Of a stretch of 64,000 nucleotides of DNA, positions 56,159-64,000 are shown piece after piece. The number at the start of each line of letters is the position of its first letter. The stretch's first letter is position 1. The translations under genes and the position numbers were made by a program. The notes beneath the pieces were generated by a model, which was not told the origin of the DNA, did not search any database, and was given only the letters and a program-made list of their open reading frames with translations. The DNA is from Burkholderia contaminans (GTDB lineage: Bacteria > Pseudomonadota > Gammaproteobacteria > Burkholderiales > Burkholderiaceae), in the NCBI RefSeq assembly GCF_029633825.1, contig NZ_CP090642.1, forward strand, positions 372,001-436,000, written 5' to 3'.

Positions 56159-56359
56159 GCGCTGCATCATGGCATACCGTGATCCGGATGAAAAGCGGGC
56201 GGCATCGTGCGTGCCGGAATGACGGCCATTACGTCTGATGATAAGCGGTAACAAACGTGGTATTTCGATCAAACGCGAACGAGTGATTTAAACGCGCGTG
56301 CCGATTGACTAAGATGCGCAGAAGACGTTCGACAACAACGCACGGCGCGGGGTGGCCAG

Positions 56360-57451
56360 ATGCAAATGAACGGGTTGATTCCATCCGCATGGATCGATGA
56401 CGTCTACGCTGCGGCGCTGGGCGATCAGCGATGGGAAACGGTGCTGGACGGGCTGCGATCGTGGGTCGGCGTGCGCATGGTCACGCTGCTGTCTTTCGAC
56501 GACGCGGCGCGGGTGCCGGCAATCGAGCAGGCGGCGGGTGACGACGCGTCATGGGTCGCCGCGTGTTACAACACCTACAACACCGAGTTCTATCGGTACG
56601 ACCCGGTCGTGCCGGTCGCCGCCGACTGGCCGGCGGGCCGCTGGTTCGAGGACGTCAAGCACCTCTCCGCGCACCAGCGAGCGCACAGCGCGTTCTATCA
56701 GGAATTCCTTCACCCGTTCGGGCTCGGCAGCATCTCGGGCCTGTACATCCATCGCAGCGAGGGCTCGGGCGCATTCCTCAGCGTCCAGGGCGGCCTCGAA
56801 TCGCAGGGGCTGTCCGACGATCAGCGCCATGCGATCGAAAACATGGGGATGCACATCAGCCGCGCGCTGCAGATCCAGGCGCGGATCGGCGAGCTCGAGG
56901 CGCGCGTGGCCGCCGCCGAATCGGTGCTCGATGCGATTCCGGTGCCGGTGTTCCTGCTCGACGCGCAGCGTGAGCTGCGCTACACGAATCGCGCGGCCGA
57001 TCAGCTGATCGCGGCGGAACCGGCGCTGCGGGTCGTGAACGGGCGATTCGCGCCGGAAGGCTGCGTCGACGATGCGCAATGGCGGCAAGCGCACGCGCGC
57101 GGTGGGCTGTTGTTACGGCGCACAACGGGCGAACCGCTGCCGCTGGCGCTGATGCCGGTGCCCGAGCAATCGCGCCTGATGCGCGAGCGGCCGGGCGTCG
57201 CGACGCTGATGACGGCCGCCGACCTGCGTTCGCCGTCGGCCCGCGCGCAGCGGCTGCGTGTGTTCTACGGGCTGTCGTCGGCCGAGGCTGATCTTGCCGT
57301 GCTGCTGTGTTGCGACGGGTTGTCACCGCAGGAATGCGCCGGGTTGCGCGGCGTGTCGATCGGCACGATCCGCACGCAGATCAAGTCGATCTACGCGAAA
57401 ACGGCGGTGGCGCGGGCGGCGCAGCTGACGTCGCTGGTTATGCAGACGTGA
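56360..57451 (+). CDS. LuxR-family regulator with PAS-like domain
   Basis: A 363-residue regulator. The C-terminal HTH is GLSSAEADLAVLLCCDGLSPQECAGLRGVSIGTIRTQIKSIYAKTAVARAAQLTSLV (about 300-360). The N-terminus resembles the autoinducer-like/GAF segment of LuxR solos (YDPVVPVAADWPAGRWFEDV), and a PAS-like part (VLDAIPVPVFLLDAQRELRYTNRAADQLIA) follows at about 190-220. A GGGGTGG ribosome-binding site precedes it. No luxI gene is nearby. It is divergent from the His leader. Confidence 0.88.
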   Translation: MQMNGLIPSAWIDDVYAAALGDQRWETVLDGLRSWVGVRMVTLLSFDDAARVPAIEQAAGDDASWVAACYNTYNTEFYRYDPVVPVAADWPAGRWFEDVKHLSAHQRAHSAFYQEFLHPFGLGSISGLYIHRSEGSGAFLSVQGGLESQGLSDDQRHAIENMGMHISRALQIQARIGELEARVAAAESVLDAIPVPVFLLDAQRELRYTNRAADQLIAAEPALRVVNGRFAPEGCVDDAQWRQAHARGGLLLRRTTGEPLPLALMPVPEQSRLMRERPGVATLMTAADLRSPSARAQRLRVFYGLSSAEADLAVLLCCDGLSPQECAGLRGVSIGTIRTQIKSIYAKTAVARAAQLTSLVMQT

Positions 57452-57641
57452 AGGGGCGGGCGTCGGATTTCGTGCTATCGGTTTGCTACGGCGCCAACGT
57501 AGTGGCATTTCGTTGTACGCGGTTGACTGCAGCCGACACCCTTGCGGTCGTCGGTTTCTTGCGAAGCGGCCATGCATCGGCGAAAACTCCAGGGCAGCGC
57601 AGCGTGTACCATGCACGTTCGTGGACACAGGACGGGTCGCG

Positions 57642-58448
57642 ATGGAAAGCCTTATAACGAGTTCAGGCCGTGCCACGCTGTCGACGCAAGTCATCGGTAG
57701 CGGAGAACCGATTGTGTTTTTGCACGCTCGCGTCGCGGATCGCCGGATGTGGGCCCACCAGATGCGCGAAATTGGCGCTAGCCACCAAGCTATCGCCTAT
57801 GATCGACGCGGATTTGGAGAAACAGTTGCCGAAGCAGAGGACCACTCTGCTGTTCGAGATTTGATCGCGGTTCTGGAGTCGGTCGCACGCGGGTTCCCTG
57901 CGATACTTGTTGCCTGTTCTCAAGGCGGAGGCATTGCGCTCGATGCGGCGCTTCGGTATCCGTCGCATGTCCGCGGTCTCGTTCTTATCGCACCGAACGT
58001 CACCGGTGCGCCGAAAATCACTCATGCAACGCGGGTTGAAGAGTTGGTCACGCGTCTCGCGGCGGCTGAAGCGAAGCATGATATTAAAGAGGCCATCGCG
58101 ATTCGCCGGACGCTCTGGCTTGATGGTCCACTTCAACCTGAGGGGCGCGTGACGGGTGAAGCTCGCAAATTGTTTGATGAGATGAACGTTGTTGCGCTCG
58201 GTTTGCCACCAACGGGTACGAACACCGATGCACCGATCGCTTACGGGCGGTTGGGCGAAATATCAGTGCCGACGTTGGTGGCGTGTGGGGATCTGGACCT
58301 GGTCGGTATTCAGGAAAGAAGTCGTTACGTCGCGGCTAACGTAGCCTGCGGGACGTTCCACCAAATATCAGGGACCGCGCATTTGCCGTCCCTCGAATGG
58401 CCACAGGAAGTCACGAGCATGATCGCGGGTTTCATCGATCAATTGTAG
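57642..58448 (+). CDS. Alpha/beta-hydrolase
   Basis: A 268-residue alpha/beta-hydrolase starting MESLITSSGRATLSTQVIG. The nucleophile is in VACSQGGGIALD (a Cys-x-Ser-x-Gly elbow), the acid in VACGDLDLVG and the histidine in SGTAHLPSLEWP. The substrate is unknown; esters or a dienelactone are possible. The codon use is less GC-biased than the neighbours and includes AT-ending codons, so it may have been acquired. An upstream in-frame ATG at 57483 lacks family character. Confidence 0.85.
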   Translation: MESLITSSGRATLSTQVIGSGEPIVFLHARVADRRMWAHQMREIGASHQAIAYDRRGFGETVAEAEDHSAVRDLIAVLESVARGFPAILVACSQGGGIALDAALRYPSHVRGLVLIAPNVTGAPKITHATRVEELVTRLAAAEAKHDIKEAIAIRRTLWLDGPLQPEGRVTGEARKLFDEMNVVALGLPPTGTNTDAPIAYGRLGEISVPTLVACGDLDLVGIQERSRYVAANVACGTFHQISGTAHLPSLEWPQEVTSMIAGFIDQL

Positions 58449-58579
58449 AGGCCGGCAAGAGCGGGGGCAGCGAAAACGCCAACGAAGAATTTCCGGAGGC
58501 GTTTGAAGCGATTTTCGATGAGCTAGATAGTTTTATCGATTGACTGTTGATGGCCCACAAGCGCCCGCTCGTCGGGCCG

Positions 58580-59158
58580 CTACACACCGAAGAGCGCCAG
58601 CCCTGTCAGTACGACGCCAATCGCGGCAGCCCCCATCGACAGGTGTTGCATCCATTTCCGCCGCGTGAGAATCGTGATCGCAGCAAGCGCGATCGAGATC
58701 TGGATGATGGTAGTGGCCTGCGCCCAACGATGATGCCGGTGTAGCCGCTCCTCGCTTGCAGCATTGCTCTTCACGACTTCTTGCTCGAGCGCTTCGGCGC
58801 GTTTGCGGATCGGCTCCTTCTCTTCGCGATACCGCGCCGCGTCTGCATCGAAACGCTTTCTTTGCGGCGACGCTTCCTGGCTCAACGCCGCACCGAGCTC
58901 GGCTAGATTCTGCTTTTCGCCCTTTGCCTGGTAATAGGCCCACAGGTTAGCTGCCTCGGTTTTCTGGATCGCGGCCTCGTTCTTGTGCAGCAACGCTAAA
59001 TTCTCTTCCGCACCGCTCTGGTATGCGGAAATCGCGCCGACGCAGGCGAGGACAGCAGTCATCACGGCGATGCGCGCCGCTCCGTGGCTCTCTTCATGCG
59101 CCGCAGGGTGCTCTACTGCATGATCGTGTGGGCCGTGAACTTCGAAATCTTCTGGCAT
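58580..59158 (-). CDS. DUF4337-family membrane protein
   Basis: A 192-residue protein starting MPEDFEVHGPHDHAVEHPAAHE, His-rich at the N-terminus. It has membrane segments at about 32-50 (AVMTAVLACVGAISAY), a charged coiled coil (about 55-140), and two C-terminal helices (TTIIQISIALAAITIL and MGAAAIGVVLTGLALF). The layout matches DUF4337, an inner-membrane family of unknown role. The frame continues upstream to 59371 but without family character, so ATG 59158 is used. Confidence 0.83.
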   Translation of the reverse strand: MPEDFEVHGPHDHAVEHPAAHEESHGAARIAVMTAVLACVGAISAYQSGAEENLALLHKNEAAIQKTEAANLWAYYQAKGEKQNLAELGAALSQEASPQRKRFDADAARYREEKEPIRKRAEALEQEVVKSNAASEERLHRHHRWAQATTIIQISIALAAITILTRRKWMQHLSMGAAAIGVVLTGLALFGV

Positions 59159-59617
59159 GACAAGAACGTCCGCATGAGTTGAAGGACTTATACGCGGTTC
59201 GCACGCACGTGAGGAGCGCGCTGCAACAGTGGCAGCACTGTCGCTGGGTCGCAGCTCCGTATGGGCAATCCGTTCGTGCGAAAGTGTGAGCGAACGGACA
59301 ATGGCCTGCGGAACCTCACGCTGTTTGAACGCCGACTCCCGCCAAAATGGCGACGGTTCGACATTGTGCATGAATTGCCACTTCCGCAGTATGAGTCGAC
59401 GGCAGTCGCCCCAGGGCAGCCGTTGGTTGCCTCCACTCTCGATGTCCGTTTCCAGAGGCTACCCGCCAACGGAACCCAACGGGCGCCACAGGGCCAGGTT
59501 GCCGGCTCAGCGCCGGCGATATCTCCGCGAGATGTAACGTGCTGGCGAAAGGCATCCGGCCGGCACGCGTCATGGCACTTGCAGAGTGCGTCCACGACGA
59601 AGCCTTGACGCCCCGCC
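59159..59617. other. Intergenic region without a recognised gene
   Basis: 459 bases between the DUF4337 gene and the Ntn amidase. Several overlapping short frames exist on both strands, none with a domain-like pattern. Base composition is lower in GC than the coding neighbours. It resembles the gene-poor stretches at 60698-61360 and 62979-63857. Confidence 0.45.
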
Positions 59618-60697
59618 TCAGAGGGACTTGCTCGCGCCGGGGCCGAGGAACGGAAACGCGGGTGCGCGTTGAAAGTCCTTCGAGACTTCGCCGCCGAATG
59701 CATTGCGCTGATCCTTGCCGAGGTCGAGACGTTTGACGGGTGCGCCGGCGGAGAAGTCGACCTTGTTGAGATCGACCCAGAAAGTACTCGGCGTGACGGC
59801 CGATTCGAAGAAGTAAAGCATGCGCTTGTGATCGGCAACAGTGCGCCAGCGTGTGGACGATATATTCGGCTCGCCCGGGGTGGTGATCCCGAACGGCACC
59901 GAGACGTTACGAATCACGCTGAAAACGCTGGCAAGTGCAATGGCGGGGTCTTCACTCTTGGGGATAGCATTGACGTAGAACGAGGCGCGCGCGAACCGGT
60001 CAGCAGAGCGATTGGTGCCGGGCAGCCAGACGGTGCCTCCTATCTGCTTCCAATATTCGTTCAGTGCAAGCTGCTCGTCGAAGGTCGGTGAGTTGGTCAT
60101 GACCTGATACTGTCGACCATGATGGATGATCTGCTTTCCGCCGATGTACTCGACGATCGCGCTGTCGCCAGTCGCGTCCGACATCGCGAGGTGCAGTGTG
60201 GTGAGGCGCTGTTCTCCGGGGACGTTGTCAGTCACGATCGTGAATGGCTCTTTCTCGAGCGCAGCCACGGCTTCCGCGACGGTCGCAAAATTGTCCAGCA
60301 CGTACTGCGCCCATGCGGCGATGGTGAGCCCCGGTTTCGAGTTCTTGTCGAAGGGGGGATATTGCGACTCGACGAGCCAGAGCAGTTCAGCGGCCAGCCC
60401 CTTTTCGTTCATGCCATCGGTGGTGGAAACGTCATAACCCGTCGCCACGACGCTACCGTATTTGGCGGTCCATTTAATGGAGTTCGGACCGGATTCACCG
60501 GTGCGGGCGATGCCGCGTGGCAGGATGTAAAGATTGGTGGCGACGTCGAGTTTCCAGTCCATCGATCGGGCGGTGATGACGTCGTCGTTGTTGCCGAGAT
60601 AGACGAGGCGTGTGCAGGCTAGCGATCCGGCCGAATCGGCGAGGAGCGTCGCTGCTGCGGCGAGACAGGTCAGAACGACGCGAATAGGGCGGCGCAT
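59618..60697 (-). CDS. Linear amide C-N hydrolase (choloylglycine hydrolase/penicillin V acylase family), exported
   Basis: A 359-residue Ntn hydrolase. A signal peptide (about 1-27, ending GSLA) leads directly into the nucleophile C28 (LACTRLVYLGNNDDVITARSMDW), with R44 and D47 of RSMDW and an Asn in TDGMNEKGLAAELLW. Members cleave penicillin V, bile salts or N-acyl-homoserine lactones. Processing by signal peptidase should expose the catalytic cysteine at the N-terminus. Adjacent genes give no substrate hint; quorum-quenching of AHLs is one possibility. Confidence 0.9.
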   Translation of the reverse strand: MRRPIRVVLTCLAAAATLLADSAGSLACTRLVYLGNNDDVITARSMDWKLDVATNLYILPRGIARTGESGPNSIKWTAKYGSVVATGYDVSTTDGMNEKGLAAELLWLVESQYPPFDKNSKPGLTIAAWAQYVLDNFATVAEAVAALEKEPFTIVTDNVPGEQRLTTLHLAMSDATGDSAIVEYIGGKQIIHHGRQYQVMTNSPTFDEQLALNEYWKQIGGTVWLPGTNRSADRFARASFYVNAIPKSEDPAIALASVFSVIRNVSVPFGITTPGEPNISSTRWRTVADHKRMLYFFESAVTPSTFWVDLNKVDFSAGAPVKRLDLGKDQRNAFGGEVSKDFQRAPAFPFLGPGASKSL

Positions 60698-61360
60698 GGC
60701 AATTCCTCACGCTGTGTTGGTGATCGCAGATCGCTCGACGCCGACGCTCGCTGCGAAGGCGACTCACGTTCGCCTGCTGCGCATTGATTACCCGGCAATG
60801 TCGCGTCTACAACGTCTGAGGAAAGGAAGTATTGGATTTCCGTAATGAAGTTGTCAACCGGGCCATTGCAGTCACGTGTGAGATCGGAGCGCACGCCGGG
60901 TTGTACCTTCTCTCCTTGCGGTGCAATTTCGTTACCGCTTTCTGCGGCGTGCGATCGGCTCCTCAGAGGCGACTAACGGCTATTCTGGATAGCGCAGTGA
61001 ATGTCGCTTCGTGGCCGAACTCGGCCGGCCGCCGCCCAGCGCACACGACCGGCACAGATCGACCCGGAACGGTTCTTCGGTACACGTCGACCTTGTGGCA
61101 GTTTTCGAACTCCTGCGGCCACTCGAATGTCCCCTCCGGCGACCGACCCAAGACGCCGGGAAGCGAACTCTCGCCGGCTGCGGCGCATTCGACCTGGGGC
61201 TGCCCCCATCTCCGGCGCATCGTCGAGATAAGGGAAAGAGCACGAAGCCATCTACGTTGGCGTAGACGCATTAACCGCGGCCCATGACGTCCGTGAACTC
61301 CAAAGACTTTATCCTGCTCGCTGTGGCGGTAAAGCGAGTACTTGGCGATGACAGTTTAGG
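60698..61360. other. Gene-poor region
   Basis: 663 bases between the Ntn amidase and the TetR gene. Only overlapping short frames are present, with no recognisable family. The expected amidase promoter must lie at the left end. Confidence 0.5.
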
Positions 61361-62005
61361 CTATCCCTCCGTTAGTCCCGTAGCCATAGCTTGAAGCAGA
61401 TAGCGCAGGCGCGGACCGAAATCGAGTGCTACATGTCCCCATTCCGGCACCTCCCGGTAGAGCTGGGCAAGCGTCGGCGTCGGATGGGAAACCTGCCAGA
61501 AGCCTGCCGCCAGCATGAGCGATGTTGCCAATAGGCTTTGAATTTGCTCAATGGTCATTCGGCTGGCTTCGACCAGAGCAGTGACGATGGCGTCATGGTT
61601 CGCGAAAGCACTGGTTTTGTAGCGGCGGGCACGCTCTATGTCGACATCGCCTTCCAGACTCAGGGTGACATGCGTCAGGAGGTCGCAGAACACTGGAAGG
61701 GAAATCATTGTATTGGCAACAACCTCAGCCACTGAGGCCGGGGCTAACCCAGTTCGATCGCCGAGTTCGTTTTTTATTGCGTCACACCATCGCCTCCAAC
61801 CGCGCTCGGCCAGTTCGAGGAGTAGTTCCTCCCGATTGGCGTAATAGCGACGGACTCCCGTCCGGTGTAACCCCACCCGTTCGGTCACGGCTGCCACAGT
61901 CACGAATCGCACCCCACCCAGCTCCAGTGCAAGCGACTCCGCGGCATCGAGTAAGTCCTCGGAGCGCTGGAGTTTATCTTCAGTTGATCGGGCTCGTTCT
62001 CTCAT
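61361..62005 (-). CDS. TetR-family regulator, probable repressor of the adjacent SDR gene
   Basis: A 214-residue TetR protein with HTH FVTVAAVTERVGLHRTGVRRYYANREELLLELA. It is divergent from the SDR gene at 62157 with 151 bp between starts. Two identical-type inverted repeats in that gap are the likely operators. Its effector is unknown. Confidence 0.92.
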   Translation of the reverse strand: MRERARSTEDKLQRSEDLLDAAESLALELGGVRFVTVAAVTERVGLHRTGVRRYYANREELLLELAERGWRRWCDAIKNELGDRTGLAPASVAEVVANTMISLPVFCDLLTHVTLSLEGDVDIERARRYKTSAFANHDAIVTALVEASRMTIEQIQSLLATSLMLAAGFWQVSHPTPTLAQLYREVPEWGHVALDFGPRLRYLLQAMATGLTEG

Positions 62006-62016
62006 TCGGCGTAGTT

Positions 62017-62038
62017 TAACGCATCTCGATGTGCGTTA
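62017..62038. promoter_or_regulatory. Operator 1 of the TetR/SDR region: TAACGCA-N8-TGCGTTA
   Basis: A perfect 7-bp-arm inverted repeat with an 8-bp spacer, starting 12 bp upstream of the TetR start codon. A binding dimer here would block the regulator's own promoter. Confidence 0.75.
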
Positions 62039-62067
62039 CATAGGGTGTTGTGTTAATCTGGATGAGA

Positions 62068-62089
62068 TAACGCATCATGACGTGCGTTA
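62068..62089. promoter_or_regulatory. Operator 2 of the TetR/SDR region: TAACGCA-N8-TGCGTTA
   Basis: A second copy with identical arms and spacer, centre-to-centre 51 bp from the first, about 70 bp before the SDR start. Two equal sites suggest separate control of each divergent promoter. Confidence 0.75.
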
Positions 62090-62156
62090 TGTGCCTCCCT
62101 TGTCGATACAGACCGCCTGACAAAGGGAGACGCCAAAAACCACTGGAACTGCGAAC

Positions 62157-62978
62157 ATGACTACTGGAACCAAGCCTGTTGCCCTGATAACCGGAGCGTC
62201 TTCCGGCATGGGCAAGGACTTCGCGCTGCGATTGCTTGCCGAGGGCTACACCGTTTACGGGGCAGCTCGTCGGGTCGAGCGCATGCAAGACATCGAGGCC
62301 GCAGGCGGCATTGCGCTGGCAATGGATGTCACGGACGATGCCACGATGGTGACAGGGGTCGATCGAATCATTCGCGAACAAGGCCGGATCGACGTGCTGA
62401 TTAACAACGCCGGATATGGGCAGATGGGCGCGTTGGAGGATGTGCCTGTCGAAGCCGCGCGCCGCCAGATTGAGGTGAATCTCGTCGGCGTTGGAAGACT
62501 TACGCAGCTCTGCCTTCCGCACATGCGCGAACGGAAATTCGGCAAGGTCATCAACATCTCGTCGATCGGCGGGAAATGCGCGTTCCCGATGGCTGGCTGG
62601 TACCACGCGTCGAAGTTCGCACTGGAAGGGTATTCCGATTCGCTGAGGATGGAAGTCCGGCCTTTTGGCATAGACGTCATCGTGATCGAGCCGGGTGGCA
62701 CGGACAGCGAATGGTTCCCCGTAGCGATTGCAGAGCTTGAGCGGTATTCCGCGAAAAGCGCTTACGCCGGTCTTGTAACCGCGATCCGGAAATCGCCGTC
62801 ATGGAAAAGAAAGATGCCGGCCCCCAAGAGCATTACGAATCTCGTTGTCAAAGCGCTCAAAGCCAGGTCGCCACGCGCTCGTTACCATGGCGCATCGGGT
62901 GCGGGGCTGATCCTCTTCCTGCGATATGTATTGTCCGACCGCATGTACGACCGCCTCATCACAAGCCAATACAGATAG
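62157..62978 (+). CDS. SDR-family oxidoreductase
   Basis: A 273-residue short-chain dehydrogenase starting MTTGTKPVALITGASSGMGKDFALRLL. Cofactor motif TGASSGMG, NNAG in LINNAGYGQMG, catalytic Ser in NISSIGG and Y-x-x-x-K in WYHASKFALEGYSDSL. The length and motifs fit the classical ketoacyl/hydroxysteroid dehydrogenase type. It is likely repressed by the divergent TetR protein. The substrate is unknown. Confidence 0.93.
   Translation: MTTGTKPVALITGASSGMGKDFALRLLAEGYTVYGAARRVERMQDIEAAGGIALAMDVTDDATMVTGVDRIIREQGRIDVLINNAGYGQMGALEDVPVEAARRQIEVNLVGVGRLTQLCLPHMRERKFGKVINISSIGGKCAFPMAGWYHASKFALEGYSDSLRMEVRPFGIDVIVIEPGGTDSEWFPVAIAELERYSAKSAYAGLVTAIRKSPSWKRKMPAPKSITNLVVKALKARSPRARYHGASGAGLILFLRYVLSDRMYDRLITSQYR

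Positions 62979-64000
<1,022 letters not shown>

Noticed and set aside
58447..58543. An acidic C-terminal-like tail (EFPEAFEAIFDELDSFID) after the hydrolase gene.
   Set aside because: It looks like the end of a protein, but no start or upstream domain is present in frame; at most a remnant, too short to call.

Overview
The window looks like secondary-chromosome or megaplasmid DNA of a Burkholderia cepacia complex bacterium. The basis is very high GC, Burkholderia-style proteins (H-NS-like protein, OmpC-type porin, TarH chemoreceptor, many LysR regulators), and an edge that matches the occidiofungin/burkholdine/xylocandin family of antifungal glycolipopeptides. No RNA genes, complete mobile elements or CRISPR arrays were seen. 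Species and replicon are inferred.

Layout. (1) 1-6345, all minus strand: one arm of a lipopeptide cluster, with a fatty-acyl-AMP ligase cut by the window edge, an AsnO/SyrP-type amino acid beta-hydroxylase, a diaminobutyrate aminotransferase, a UDP-glucuronate decarboxylase (UDP-xylose supply) and a type II thioesterase. These match the lipid tail, beta-hydroxy-Asn, Dab and xylose of occidiofungin-type molecules. (2) 7026-11311: a decayed P-loop gene, a SUMF1-domain protein, a VOC protein, a chemoreceptor and an OsmC protein. (3) 11519-20962: an organosulfur scavenging island with an ABC importer, an MFS transporter, an NtaA/DszA-type flavin monooxygenase and two SfnB/DszC-type flavoproteins, plus an inserted small kinase. 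(4) 21169-37543: housekeeping and stress genes (HD hydrolase, WYL regulator with GST, acetoacetate decarboxylase-like with a saccharopine-dehydrogenase-like protein, DJ-1, TetR with aldehyde dehydrogenase) and then several LysR genes, most of them beside a divergent partner.

(5) 37736-41159: an apparent electrophile-stress operon (AzoR, a frameshifted NmrA-like protein, an SDR, a FrnE/DsbA protein) divergent from an HxlR regulator. (6) 41451-46872: an orphan 2OG-oxygenase-like protein, a lipoprotein, a gene-poor stretch, a porin, a hexanucleotide repeat and a cytochrome b561. (7) 47293-52178: a LysR gene divergent from a tightly overlapping five-gene operon (PanE-like, VOC, MaoC, class III CoA-transferase, AroE-like) for an unidentified catabolic pathway. 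(8) 52426-64000: cupin, H-NS, RidA, a second hisC behind a histidine attenuator, a LuxR regulator, hydrolases, an Ntn amidase, a TetR/SDR pair with duplicated operators, and the start of a TRAP transporter binding protein behind a GntR-type palindrome.

The strongest points for follow-up are the lipopeptide cluster arm, the His-codon leader and terminator ahead of hisC, the unassigned CoA-transferase operon, and several well-formed palindromic operators. All functions come from reading sequence and motifs; no database search was run.
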